NCBI RefSeq assembly: GCF_937941905.1 | Contig: NZ_CALDGS010000068.1 | Span: forward strand, 62,001-126,000 | DNA length: 64,000 bases | Source of the DNA: an uncultured Mycolicibacterium sp. | Lineage (GTDB): Bacteria > Actinomycetota > Actinomycetes > Mycobacteriales > Mycobacteriaceae | Reading direction: 5' to 3' | In this document: positions 16,255-25,271 of the stretch, piece after piece | Layout of the letters: the number at the start of each line of letters is the position of its first letter | Numbering within the stretch: position 1 is the stretch's first letter | Position numbers and translations under genes: made by a program | Notes under the pieces: generated by a model | The model's input: only the letters and a program-made list of their open reading frames with translations | Told to the model about the DNA's origin: nothing | Database searches by the model: none

Positions 16255-16265
16255 GCGTTAAGACG

Positions 16266-17150
16266 TTGCCCGACGAACCCAGCGACACCCAGGAACTCAC
16301 GCCGCGTTTCGACGAGGTCCAGTCGCACTACGACCTCTCCGACGAGTTCTTCCGGCTGTTCCTCGATCCCACGCAGACCTACAGCTGCGCCTACTTCGAG
16401 CGGGACGACATGACGCTGGAGGAAGCCCAGCTGGCCAAGATCGATCTGTCGCTGGGCAAACTCGGCCTGCAGCCCGGCATGACCCTGCTGGACATCGGTT
16501 GCGGCTGGGGCGCGACGATCCGGCGGGCCATCGAGCGCTACGACGTCAACGTCATCGGGTTGACGCTCAGCGTCAACCAGCAGAAGCACGTTCAGCGGAT
16601 GCTCGACGAGCTGGACACCTCGCGCAGCCGCCGGGTGCTGCTGGCCGGCTGGGAGCAGTTCCGCGAGCCGGTGGACCGGATCGTGTCGATCGGCGCGTTC
16701 GAGCACTTCGGCCGGGACCGCTACGCGGACTTCTTCCGGATGGCCTACGACGTGCTGCCCGACGACGGGGTGATGATGCTGCACACCATCATCAAGCCCA
16801 GCGACGAGGAGTTCGCCGCCCGCAACCTCCCGCTCACCATGAGCTACCTGCGGTTCTTCAAGTTCATCATGGATGAGATCTTCCCGGGCGGGGATCTGCC
16901 GCAGGCCAAGGTCGTCGAGGAGCACGCCACCCGCGCCGGGTTCACCGTGACCCAGACCCAGCAGCTGCGGCTGCACTACGCCCGCACCCTGGACTGCTGG
17001 GCGACCGCGCTGGAGGCGCACCGCGAGGAGGCCGTCCGGATCCAGTCCGAGGAGGTCTACGAGCGGTACATGAAGTACCTGACCGGCTGCGCGGACCTGT
17101 TCCGCAAGGGCTACACCGACGTCTGCCAGTTCACCCTGGCCAAGCGCTAA
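16266..17150 (+). CDS. Mycolic acid cyclopropane synthase-family methyltransferase
   Basis: 294 aa from TTG 16266. The family hallmarks are present: HYDLSDEFFRLFLDPTQTYS (21-40), YSCAYF (39-44), the SAM loop LLDIGCGWG (74-82), GLTLSVNQ, and VSIGAFEHFG, the usual VSIxAFEHFG box. Homologues (CmaA1/2, PcaA, MmaA1-4, UmaA) add methyl, cyclopropane, keto-precursor or methoxy groups to meromycolate chains. Sequence inspection does not separate these subtypes safely. It is a single gene followed by convergent genes. This is one of the strongest signs that the organism makes mycolic acids. Confidence 0.9.
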   Translation: MPDEPSDTQELTPRFDEVQSHYDLSDEFFRLFLDPTQTYSCAYFERDDMTLEEAQLAKIDLSLGKLGLQPGMTLLDIGCGWGATIRRAIERYDVNVIGLTLSVNQQKHVQRMLDELDTSRSRRVLLAGWEQFREPVDRIVSIGAFEHFGRDRYADFFRMAYDVLPDDGVMMLHTIIKPSDEEFAARNLPLTMSYLRFFKFIMDEIFPGGDLPQAKVVEEHATRAGFTVTQTQQLRLHYARTLDCWATALEAHREEAVRIQSEEVYERYMKYLTGCADLFRKGYTDVCQFTLAKR

Positions 17151-17386
17151 CCCCGGCGGAGCCGGCGCCACACCCGCAACGGCAGCAGGCCCAGCAGCGG
17201 GGCGCGCCGGCCCAGGTCGTCGCTGTCCCGGCGGTTGAACGCGGCCGCGTAGCGCCGGGCGTCCGCGGCGGTGGGGTAGACCTTGCTGCCCGTGGCGCCG
17301 CCGCACCGCTCGCACGCCCAGTGCATGCGCGGCCCGTCGGTGGTGAACACCGGGCGGTGGCCGAGCATCCGGCACAGCGGGCTCAC
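17147..17386 (-). CDS. Small zinc-ribbon-like protein
   Basis: 79 aa from GTG 17386, overlapping the transporter stop by 4 nt (GTGA). N-terminal CRMLGHRPVFT and HWACERCGG (Cys25 and Cys28) make a CxxC plus Cys/His arrangement like short DUF1660-type zinc ribbons. The C-terminal half is basic and ends RVWRRLRRG. Coupled to the MFS gene, which is frameshifted, so it may be translated less in this genome. Its 3' end overlaps the methyltransferase gene by 4 nt. Function unknown. Confidence 0.6.
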   Translation of the reverse strand: MSPLCRMLGHRPVFTTDGPRMHWACERCGGATGSKVYPTAADARRYAAAFNRRDSDDLGRRAPLLGLLPLRVWRRLRRG

Positions 17387-19166
17387 CGGCCCGCCTCCGG
17401 GGGTGCGACCGCCCCGATCCTGCGCAGGCCGCGGCGCTGCACCCGCCGCTCGGTCAGCGCCCGGTGCAGGGCGTGCCGGAACTCCCCGGGGCCCCAGTAC
17501 CGGGCGCCGACGAGGCGGTGCAGTTCGTCGACGCCGAGTTCGCCGCGGTCGGCGACCGCGCGGGCGATCGTCTCGATCTCGTGGTCCAGCGCCGCCTCGG
17601 CGACGTCCGGGGCGGGCGGATCGCCCCACGGCGGGTTCCATCCCGGCGGTGGGCCGGGCCGGTAGCGGCGCAGCCCGGTCCGCTCGCGTTCGGCGCGGGC
17701 GGCGATGCGGGCGCCGCCGTCGTCGTCGTGTGCGGTCAGCGGGCGGGCCAGCGACTCCAGATCACGGCCCTCGGCCTTGACCCCGAACACGAGCTCGACG
17801 ATCCCGCCGACGGCCATGACGGCCGCCCCGATCAGGAACGCCACCGCGACCTGGCCGCGCTCGCCGGACTCGATGAGCCGGCCGAACAGCAGCGGGCCGG
17901 TGATGCCGCCGATCGCGGTGCCGATCGCGTAGAAGAACGCGATGGCCAGTGCGCGGGTCTCCATCGGGAAGATCTCGCTGACGGTCAGATATGCCGCGCT
18001 GGCCCCGGAGGAGGCCAGGAAGAAGCACAGCGCCAGCACCGCGACGAACACCGCCGCGCCCCCGGCCTCGGCGACGAACAGCCAGGTCAGCCCCACCGCC
18101 ACCGCCGCCGACCCCAGGTAGGCCAGCGCGATCATGGGTTTGCGCCCGACGGTGTCGAAAAGCCGCCCGAGCACCACCGGGCCGGCGAAGTTGCCCAGCG
18201 CCCACACGATGAAGAACACCGGCACCACCCCGGAGGCCACCCCGTAGAAGGTGCCCAGCAGCGTGCCGAGGTTGAACGTGAACGCGTTGTACAGGAACGC
18301 CTGGCCGATGAACAGGGCCAGCCCCAGCACCGCGCGCTTCGGGTAGCGGGTGAACGCCACCCGGGCGATCTCGATCAGCGAGATGGTCCGCCGCTGCCGG
18401 ATGGTCAGCGACCCGGTGGCCTCGGACAGCTGCCGGCCGGTCTCGGCCGTCACCTCCCGTTCGATCCCGTCGACGATGCGTTCGGCCTCCTCGTCGCGGC
18501 CGTGGATGAACAGCCAGCGCGGGCTCTCCGGCACGTGCCGGCGCACCACCAGCACCACCAGCCCGAACACCGCACCCACCCCGAACGCCAGCCGCCAGCC
18601 CAGATCGGCCGGGAAGATCGCGGTGTTGAGCAGTAGCAGCGCCCCGGCCGCACCGCCGGCCGCGCCCAGCCAGTAGGAGCCGTTGATCACCAGGTCGACG
18701 CGGCCGCGCACCCGGGCCGGGATGAGCTCGTCGATGGCGGAGTTGATCGCGGCGTACTCGCCGCCGATGCCCGCCCCGGTGAAGAACCGGCACAGGTAGA
18801 AGAACCACGGCGCGAACGCGAAGGCGGTGGCGACCGTGGCCACCAGGTACACCACCAGGGTGAGAATGAACAGCTTCTTGCGGCCGAAGAGCGGTCGGTG
18901 AGCTGGCCGAAGAACAGCGCGCCGAGGCAGGCGCCGGTGATGTAGATCGCCGCGGCCAGCCCGATCTGGCCCGCCGACAGGTGGATGCCGCTGTCCGGCT
19001 CGGTCAGCCGGGAGGCGACGTTGCCGACCATCGTCACCTCCAGGCCGTCGAGAATCCACACCCCGCCCAGCCCGATGACGATCCGCCAGTGGAACCGCGA
19101 CCACGGCAGCCGGTCCAGGCGTGCCGGAATCCGCGTGGTGATGGTGTCCGTCTCGACCGTGCTCAT
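17383..19166 (-). pseudogene. MFS sugar-porter-like transporter, broken by a 2-nt insertion
   Basis: The first 93 codons from ATG 19166 (GGGAGGA site) encode MSTVETDTITT... and the first membrane helices up to GALFFGQLTDR. The continuation FGRKKLFILTLVVYL is in another frame. At 18888-18891 the plus strand reads AGAG where one AG would restore LTDRFGRKK, the invariant MFS motif A. So a dinucleotide duplication shifts the frame and truncation follows. Conceptually repaired, it is a 12-helix transporter of about 590 aa with an unusual cytoplasmic C-terminal domain of roughly 120 residues. The domain's last part (DVAEAALDHEIETIARAVAD...) looks winged-helix-like. It could be a real mutation, a slippage switch, or a sequencing error; the rest of the frame is intact, so any loss is recent. 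Confidence 0.85.
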
Positions 19167-19252
19167 CGCCCGTCCTCCCGTGCCGCGTTTCGCGTCTCGG
19201 ACAGATACCCCATTCGCGGCATTTGACGCCCGCCCTGCGCGAGACTGGGCGG

Positions 19253-20200
19253 GTGGGCCTGGTGCAGCTGGAGGACATCCGCGCCGCCGCCGAGCGGATC
19301 CGCCCGGCGGCACTGCGCACGCCGCTGATCCCGGTCGACTGGGGGGATCCCGAGCGGCCGCTGTGGCTCAAACCGGAGAACCTGCAGCCGGTGGGCGCGT
19401 TCAAGATCCGCGGCGCCTACAACGCGCTGGCCCGGCTGGACGCCGCGCATCGGGCCCGCGGCGTGGTCACCCACTCCAGCGGCAACCACGCCCAGGCGCT
19501 CGCCGCCGCGGCGGCCCGGTTCGGGGTGCCGGCGCACGTCGTGATGCCCGAGGGCACCCCGCAGGTCAAGATCGACGCCACCCGGGCACGCGGGGCCGAG
19601 GTGGTGCTGTGCCGGCCGGCGGAGCGCGAGCGCACGGCGGAGGAGCTGGCCGCCCGCACCGGCGCGACCCTGATCCCGCCGTTCGACCATCCCGACGTCA
19701 TCGCCGGCCAGGGCACCGTCGGCCTGGAGATCGTCGCCGACCTGCCCGAGGTGGCCTGTGTGCTGGTGCCGGTGTCCGGCGGCGGGCTGGCCTCCGGGGT
19801 GGGGGTGGCCGTCAAGTCGCTGCGCCCGCAGGCCACCGTGCTCGGGGTGGAGCCCGAGCTGGCCGCCGACACCGCCGCCGGGCTGGCCGCCGGGCACCGG
19901 GTGGGCTGGCCGGTGGCCGAGCGCAACCGCACCATCGCCGACGGGCTGCGGGCCCAGCCCTCCGAGCTGACCTTCGCACACCTGCAGCGGGTGCTCGACG
20001 GGATGTGCATCGTGGCCGAGGACGAGATCCGGGCGGCCGTGCGCGAGCTGGCCACCCGCGCCCGGCTGGTGGCCGAACCGTCCGGCGCGGTGCCACTGGC
20101 CGCCTACCGGCGGAGCCGGACCCCGCCCGGACCCACGGTGCTGGTGATCTCCGGCGGCAACATCGACCCGCGGCTGCTGGCCGAGATCCTCACCGGGTGA
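19253..20200 (+). CDS. Threonine/serine dehydratase-like PLP enzyme
   Basis: 315 aa from GTG 19253; an in-frame TTG at 19223 is less likely. Fold type II PLP enzyme: the lysine is in GAFKIRGAYNAL (Lys51), the substrate loop is SSGNHAQALA, and the PLP phosphate site is PVSGGGLASGV. The C-terminal SGGNID strand is present. It lacks the C-terminal ACT regulatory domain of biosynthetic IlvA, as in catabolic threonine dehydratases or serine racemases. Reaction inferred: L-threonine (or L-serine) to 2-oxobutyrate (or pyruvate) and ammonia. Divergent from the MFS gene, which might carry a related substrate. Confidence 0.83.
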   Translation: MGLVQLEDIRAAAERIRPAALRTPLIPVDWGDPERPLWLKPENLQPVGAFKIRGAYNALARLDAAHRARGVVTHSSGNHAQALAAAAARFGVPAHVVMPEGTPQVKIDATRARGAEVVLCRPAERERTAEELAARTGATLIPPFDHPDVIAGQGTVGLEIVADLPEVACVLVPVSGGGLASGVGVAVKSLRPQATVLGVEPELAADTAAGLAAGHRVGWPVAERNRTIADGLRAQPSELTFAHLQRVLDGMCIVAEDEIRAAVRELATRARLVAEPSGAVPLAAYRRSRTPPGPTVLVISGGNIDPRLLAEILTG

Positions 20201-20270
20201 CCGGCGCCGCACCGGTCCGGCGCGCGCAGGGTAAGGTCACGGACCGGTAACGACGCTGTGGAGGTGCCTG

Positions 20271-21413
20271 GTGGAGGCGGTGCTGGGGCTGTCGCTGACC
20301 CCGACCACGGTGGGGCTGGTCCTGGTGACCGGGCCCGACGCCGGCGGGGCGATCGTCGGCAGCGACGCGTTCGACGTGTCCACCGGATCGGAGCCGATCT
20401 GGCGGCGGGCGGCCGCCGCCGTGGGCCGTGCCGCCGACGCCGCCGCCCACCGCGGCTGGCGGGTGACCGGGCTCGGGGTGGCGTGGGGTGCCGAGGTGGC
20501 CGCCGACGCCGCCGAGCTCGTCGACACGCTGCGGGACCGGGCGCTCGGCCGCGTCGTCACGGTGCGGCTGCCGGAGGCCGCCGACGCGCTGGCCCGCCGG
20601 GTGGCCGCCCGTTACGGGCACGCCGAGACGGCCGTGTGCGTGCTGGAACCCGAGATGGCCATCGCCGCGCTGGTGGGCGGGGCCGGCAACGACGTGCACC
20701 GGGCGGTGCGCCAGGGCATCGAGACCGAGGAGCAGCTGGCCGAATGGCTGGCCGGCGAGTGCGACCGCGCCGGCCGGGCCCCGGAGGCACTGGTCCTGGT
20801 CGGCGCCGCCGGTGACCTCGAGGATCTCGTCGCGCCGCTGCGACGGCAGCTCGGGGTGACGGTGCACACCCCGCGGGGCGCGGAACTGGCGTTGGCCCAC
20901 GGTGCCGCACTGGCCTGTGCCGAGGCGCCCGCGCCGGCGGCGTCGGCGCCGGGCCGTGATCGGCTCCCGGACGAGCCCACCACGGTGCTCGCGGCGGCGC
21001 CGGACCGCGCCGTGCGACCGGTCCCGCGCGACACCCCCGAACCGGTGCGCCGTCCGCGGCCGGCCGGCCTGGTGCCCGCGGCGATGCTCGTCGCCGGGGC
21101 GATCACCTTCGTCTCCTCCGTGTCGGCTGCGGTCAGCCTCGAGCTCACCGGCGGGGACCGGTCCGCCCCGACCCGGTCCGCCCCGCGCACCGTCACGCCG
21201 CAGCCGGCGGCGGCCACCACGCCGAGGCCGGCGCCGGTACCGGTGGCCCCGGAGCCGGTGCTCGCCGAGCCGGCCGAGTCGGTGGTCGAGACCGAGCCGG
21301 CCGAGCCGGTGGTCGAGCCGGAACCGCAGCCCGTCGTGGAGGCCGCAGCGGTGGAGCCGGAGCCCGCCGAGCAGGTGCCTGCCGAGCCGGAACCGCAACC
21401 GCCGGTGGAGTGA
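20271..21413 (+). CDS. Mycobacterial DUF7159-type protein with membrane helix and Pro/Glu-rich tail
   Basis: 380 aa, GTG start with GGAGGTG site. The first 220 residues (EAVLGLSLTPTTVGLVLV, then AAVGRAADAAAHRGWRVTG and ALVLVGAAGDLEDLVAPLRR) resemble an actin/Hsp70-like ATPase half-domain, which mycobacteria carry in many hypothetical proteins. A membrane segment follows at about 265-287 (PAAMLVAGAITFVSSVSAAV). The tail is an external, repetitive Pro/Glu/Val stretch (EPVVEPEPQP type). Function unknown. Domain family is from memory and not searched. Confidence 0.7.
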   Translation: MEAVLGLSLTPTTVGLVLVTGPDAGGAIVGSDAFDVSTGSEPIWRRAAAAVGRAADAAAHRGWRVTGLGVAWGAEVAADAAELVDTLRDRALGRVVTVRLPEAADALARRVAARYGHAETAVCVLEPEMAIAALVGGAGNDVHRAVRQGIETEEQLAEWLAGECDRAGRAPEALVLVGAAGDLEDLVAPLRRQLGVTVHTPRGAELALAHGAALACAEAPAPAASAPGRDRLPDEPTTVLAAAPDRAVRPVPRDTPEPVRRPRPAGLVPAAMLVAGAITFVSSVSAAVSLELTGGDRSAPTRSAPRTVTPQPAAATTPRPAPVPVAPEPVLAEPAESVVETEPAEPVVEPEPQPVVEAAAVEPEPAEQVPAEPEPQPPVE

Positions 21414-21468
21414 GCTGAAACGCCGGCGCCCGCGCCGGCCCGGCTGAAACGCCGGCGCCCGCGCCGGC
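21414..21468. repeat. Tandem pair of 26-bp units, each a GC hairpin
   Basis: The unit starting GCTGAAACGCCGGCGCCCG occurs at 21414-21439 and, after 3 bp, identically at 21443-21468. Each copy contains the inverted repeat GCCGGCGC-CC-GCGCCGGC. It begins right after the stop of the DUF7159-type gene and ends some 37 bp before the -10 box of the L,D-transpeptidase gene. It could serve as a double terminator insulating the two genes; no T-tract follows. Confidence 0.75.
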
Positions 21469-21505
21469 GATCTCCTTCAGAGCGGGGTTCCGGCAGATCG
21501 GTACC

Positions 21506-21511
21506 TACACT
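21506..21511 (+). promoter_or_regulatory. -10 box of the L,D-transpeptidase gene
   Basis: TACACT, a close match to the mycobacterial TANNNT -10, lies 29 bp upstream of the GTG start, with a GAGGAGG ribosome site in between. No clear -35 is visible, as is usual in mycobacteria. Confidence 0.5.
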
Positions 21512-21540
21512 GGCGTGCGCATCGATTCCGAGGAGGCCGA

Positions 21541-22290
21541 GTGCGGATAGGGCGAGTGGTACGCGGCGTCGTCGCCGCGGTGAGTGCTGCGATGCTGTTG
21601 CCGGCCGTCGCGGCACCGGCATCCGCGACGGTTCCCGGCCCGGTGCGGGTGGCCGCGATCGAGCCCGGCGAGGGTGCGCTGGTCGGGGTCGGGCATCCGG
21701 TGGTCGTGCGGTTCACCGCCCCGGTCGCCGACCGGGCCGCCGCGCAGCGGTCGCTGACCGTCAGCGCGCCGGTGCCCGTGTCCGGGCGGTTCGAATGGCG
21801 CTCCGAGCAGGTCATGGAGTTCCACCCCGAGGGGTTCTGGCCGGCCCACAGCGAGATCTCGGTCGGCGTCGGGGGAGTCAGGACCAGCTTCGGCACCGCT
21901 GCCAAGGTGCTCGGCGTCGCCGACATCGACGCCCACACCTTCACCGTCAGCATCGACGACGAGGTGGTGCGCACCATGCCGGCGTCGATGGGCAAACCGA
22001 AGTTCCCCACCCCGACCGGTTCGTTCACCGTGCTGGCCAAGGAGCGTCAGGTGGTGATGGACTCGCGCACCATCGGCATCCCGCTCGACGACCCGGAGGG
22101 CTACCGGCTCACCGTCGACTACGCGGTGCGCATCACCTGGGGCGGGGTCTACATCCACTCCGCGCCGTGGTCGGTGGGCTCACAGGGCTATGCGAACGTC
22201 AGCCACGGCTGCATCAACCTCAGCCCGGAGAACGCCGCCTGGTACTTCGAGCGGGTGCGCGTCGGCGATCCGGTGATCGTGCGGCCCTAG
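21541..22290 (+). CDS. L,D-transpeptidase (LdtMt1-like)
   Basis: 249 aa. Signal peptide with cleavage near ASA (about 28). An Ig-like domain (about 35-120) begins VRVAAIEPGEGALVGVGHPV, followed by the YkuD catalytic domain. It contains YIHSAPW (histidine at 206) and SHGCINLS (catalytic Cys224). It forms 3-3 cross-links between meso-diaminopimelate residues in peptidoglycan, outside the membrane. The length equals that of M. tuberculosis LdtMt1 (one Ig domain plus YkuD) and is shorter than LdtMt2. The stop overlaps the convergent hydrolase by 4 nt. Confidence 0.9.
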   Translation: MRIGRVVRGVVAAVSAAMLLPAVAAPASATVPGPVRVAAIEPGEGALVGVGHPVVVRFTAPVADRAAAQRSLTVSAPVPVSGRFEWRSEQVMEFHPEGFWPAHSEISVGVGGVRTSFGTAAKVLGVADIDAHTFTVSIDDEVVRTMPASMGKPKFPTPTGSFTVLAKERQVVMDSRTIGIPLDDPEGYRLTVDYAVRITWGGVYIHSAPWSVGSQGYANVSHGCINLSPENAAWYFERVRVGDPVIVRP

Positions 22291-24638
22291 TCGAGGCCCG
22301 GGTTGGGTCCCTGGTTGGTGGCCTGCGACGTGGTCGGCAACGTCACCTCGACGCCGGTGACGTACAGCAGGCCGTACTGGTACCGGTTGAAGAACGCGGT
22401 CGCGGAGGTGAACACCTGCACCGCGAGATCGCTGTCCGGCCCCATGGTGTAGGCGATCTCGTTCAGGTCGACGGTGACGGTCCGCAGCTGGCCGTCCAGG
22501 ATGATCGGCACCGGGGTGACCACGTTCCCGACGACCACCCCGGCCGCCCGGTCGATCACCTGCGCGTAGATGTGCCGGCTCAGCCCCACCCCCTGGTACT
22601 CGATCACCACGCGCGGTGCACCGACGACCGGGATCTCGACGTCCGGGTTGCGCAGCGGCACGGTGGCCGCGTGGAACGCGACGGTGCCGTCGGCCAGCGA
22701 GAGCGGGAAGATGGCCGCCGGGTTGGGGCCGGACCCGCCGATCAGCGGGATGATCGGCAGGAATTTCTCTCCACGCCACACCGTCGTGGGGACCACACTG
22801 CCCGGCGCGTCGTAGAACCCCGCGTCGTGCGGCGCGAGCCGGGAGGTCCAGCGGTCCCCGTTCTGATCGGTCCACTCGAACACGTTCTCGTCGGTGGTGC
22901 CGTCCTCCTTGACGTAGCGCTTCATCCACGCCAGGGCCTCGCGCGCCATCCACATGTAGTCGGCGACGCCGTCGCCCTGCAGGCACGTTCCGTGGCCGCC
23001 GCAGTACCAGATCATCTTCACGTGCTCGTTGAGCGCCATCAGCCGCGCGTTCACCACGGCCTGGTGCAGCGGGAACATGGTGTCGACGGTGCCCTGGATG
23101 AGCAGCGTCGGCACGCTGATCCCGCGCACCGTCTGGCCGGGACCGCTGGTCTGCAGGCTGTGCAGGTGCTCGGGGGTCAGGATGCCCAGCCACGCGCCGA
23201 GCAGGATGCCGTGGTAGGTGTTCGGGTCGATGTTGCGGCCCACGGCGGCCAGCAGGCCCGCGCCCAGCAGCGACGCGTAGGCGGTCTTGAACGCTCCGGT
23301 CGGATACAGCGAGTCGACCAGTGAGTTCCAGGTGGCACCCGGGGCGATCGCGTCCACCCGGTTGTCCCCGGCGGCGGCGATGAGCTGCACACCGCCGCCG
23401 TAGGACCACCCGATCATGCCCACCCGCGGGTCGCCGGGGCGGTCGAGTTCCACGCCGCCGAGCCCGGACAGCCAGGTGATGAGTTGGGAGACGTCCTGGC
23501 CCTCGTACTGCGGGCTGTTCATGCGCAGGGCGCCGCCGGATCCGAACTCGCCGCGGGGATCCCAGGTCACGACGTTGAACCCGGCGCTGCGGAACATGGA
23601 CAGGAAGTACTCGGCCGGATCGGTGACCCCGGGCTGGGCGAGTCCGGGGGCGTAGAGGATCGTCTCGTAGCCGGGGTTGTCGTCGTCCGGATTGCCGGTG
23701 GTGATGGCGGGGAAGAAGTTGGTGCGCAACAGGATGCCGTCCCAGGACGTCACCATGGTGGTGTAGGCGACCGGTGTCCGGGCCGCCCCGCGCAGCGCAT
23801 CGACGTCCACCAGGATCTCCCGGTGCGCCGCGGCGCCGATCAGCGGTGCCAGGGCGGCGCCCAGCAGCGGGATCTCGCGCAGCGCGGACAGCATCGGTGC
23901 GAACAGCAGCTCGCCCAGCAGCGGCACCCCGACCAGGGCCGCGGAGAGCTCGGTGTGCCGGGTGATCGCCACCGTGAACGTCTCCCGGCCGGACGGGCCG
24001 TCGGTACTCGTCTCCGGCGCGAAGGGCAGGAAGGTGAACGCCCCGGTGGACCCGTTCAGCTGCAGCGTGCCGCCCCGGCTCGGGCCCGCGACGACGGCGT
24101 AGGACCAGCCGTCCGCCGAGGTGCAGCTCGGGCCGGCCACGCAGCCGGTGATGACGCCGTCGGTGATCCCGGTGGTGTGCGGCGGGAGGTCGGCCACCGG
24201 TTCGTCCGCCGCGAGGGCACCGAGGGCCGGCCCGGGTCGGGCACCGGCCCCGTCGGTGGTGCGGGCCGCTCGGGCGGGCGCGGGCGCCGTGTCGGCCGTC
24301 GCCGCGGCGGCCGGGGGGACCGGATCGTCCGCAACCGGGTCCGGGTGGCCGACGGCCGGCGTCTTCGCATGACCGCCACGGCGGTTCGCGGTCCACCGGT
24401 CGCGCTGTCGCACCGGGGTGCCGGCTTCGGCGCCGACCCGGCCGGGGGTGCTCCGGTGGCTGACCGGGCGCCGGTCGGCCGCCGGACGGTGGCCGGCCCG
24501 GTCCTGCTTCGCGGCCGCCGCGGGTTTCGCGCCGATGCCGTCGTCGGCGTGGGCGACCCCCGGCGCGCCGAACGCGAAGCCCGCACCCAGCGCGATCGCC
24601 ATGCCGCCGAGCCAGCGTGCGGATGTACCCCTGCCCAC
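22287..24638 (-). CDS. Large secreted alpha/beta hydrolase (CocE/X-Pro peptidase-like)
   Basis: 783 aa, GTG start. Signal peptide ends near AHA (about 31). Residues 32-150 are a disordered, Arg/Pro/Ala/Thr-rich region. From about 150 to 280 there is a beta-rich part with GGTLQLNGSTGAFTFLPF, reminiscent of cadherin-like or Ig-like VCBS repeats. The hydrolase core (about 290-620) has the nucleophile elbow GWSYGGG, an acid in GTVDTMFPL and a histidine in GGHGTC. The C-terminal part (620-783) is beta-rich like the jelly-roll of CocE/X-Pro dipeptidyl peptidases. It probably hydrolyses peptides or esters outside the cell; substrate unknown. Confidence 0.82.
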   Translation of the reverse strand: MGRGTSARWLGGMAIALGAGFAFGAPGVAHADDGIGAKPAAAAKQDRAGHRPAADRRPVSHRSTPGRVGAEAGTPVRQRDRWTANRRGGHAKTPAVGHPDPVADDPVPPAAAATADTAPAPARAARTTDGAGARPGPALGALAADEPVADLPPHTTGITDGVITGCVAGPSCTSADGWSYAVVAGPSRGGTLQLNGSTGAFTFLPFAPETSTDGPSGRETFTVAITRHTELSAALVGVPLLGELLFAPMLSALREIPLLGAALAPLIGAAAHREILVDVDALRGAARTPVAYTTMVTSWDGILLRTNFFPAITTGNPDDDNPGYETILYAPGLAQPGVTDPAEYFLSMFRSAGFNVVTWDPRGEFGSGGALRMNSPQYEGQDVSQLITWLSGLGGVELDRPGDPRVGMIGWSYGGGVQLIAAAGDNRVDAIAPGATWNSLVDSLYPTGAFKTAYASLLGAGLLAAVGRNIDPNTYHGILLGAWLGILTPEHLHSLQTSGPGQTVRGISVPTLLIQGTVDTMFPLHQAVVNARLMALNEHVKMIWYCGGHGTCLQGDGVADYMWMAREALAWMKRYVKEDGTTDENVFEWTDQNGDRWTSRLAPHDAGFYDAPGSVVPTTVWRGEKFLPIIPLIGGSGPNPAAIFPLSLADGTVAFHAATVPLRNPDVEIPVVGAPRVVIEYQGVGLSRHIYAQVIDRAAGVVVGNVVTPVPIILDGQLRTVTVDLNEIAYTMGPDSDLAVQVFTSATAFFNRYQYGLLYVTGVEVTLPTTSQATNQGPNPGLD

Positions 24639-24763
24639 GACCCCGCCCTCTCCGGCGCCGCCGAAATTAACGCAACCGACAAATTTGACCCGACGGTACT
24701 ACACCACCGGTCGGGCCGACCGGGGTTCGGAGCAGCCTGCTGCGGTGCGGTGTCGCCGGGGCG

Positions 24764-25192
24764 TCAGCAGTTCGTGTCGATCTCGAAGGTGGTCTCGGTG
24801 CGATGGGTCGGGTCGTCGGCGAAGTAGCCCTCCGCGGTGCCGCTCAGCCGGAACCGGCCGTTGGCCAGGCTGCCGCGGCCCTCGCCGACGGTGCCCGCCC
24901 AGAAATCGCCGGTGAATCCGGCCAGGTTGACCAGCTGCACCGCCTGGGCCTTGACGCCGCCGTCGGTGTCGAAGGCCGCGGTGAATCCGGGGTCGGGCTC
25001 AAGGGTGCGCACGGTCCACAGCGCGCCGGCCTGGGTGCAGGTCACCTGCAGCGGACCGATGCGTTGGCCGTCGACGGTGACCGTGGCGGTGCTGCTGCCG
25101 AGGGCGGGTGGTTGCGCGGCGCAGCCCGCCGCCACCAGCAGCGCCGCCACCGACATCAGCGATCCCCGAGCGAACCGTTGCACCGCATCCAC
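24764..25192 (-). CDS. LpqH (19 kDa antigen)-family lipoprotein
   Basis: 142 aa, GTG start. Signal peptide and lipobox VAAGC (Cys24). The mature part has the LpqH/LppE pattern: ATVTVDGQRIGPLQVTCTQ, a central WTVRT strand, VNLAGFTGDFWAGTVGEGRG and a closing cysteine (DTNC). The two inner cysteines probably form a disulfide. The family are surface-exposed mycobacterial lipoproteins recognised by TLR2; their physiological role is unclear. Single gene; 125 bp of A+T-richer DNA separate it from the large hydrolase. Confidence 0.82.
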   Translation of the reverse strand: MDAVQRFARGSLMSVAALLVAAGCAAQPPALGSSTATVTVDGQRIGPLQVTCTQAGALWTVRTLEPDPGFTAAFDTDGGVKAQAVQLVNLAGFTGDFWAGTVGEGRGSLANGRFRLSGTAEGYFADDPTHRTETTFEIDTNC

Positions 25193-25271
25193 CTTTCCGG
25201 TCGACGTTGTCCGCCTATCAGGGTGCCGAATCCGGTCGCCGGCCGTGCGGTGTTCGGCCCGAACCGGCGTG

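Noticed and set aside
20890..21410. Long open frames on the opposite strand in the Pro/Glu-rich gene tails
   Set aside because: High G+C makes all frames open; Gly/Arg-rich composition marks them as shadows.
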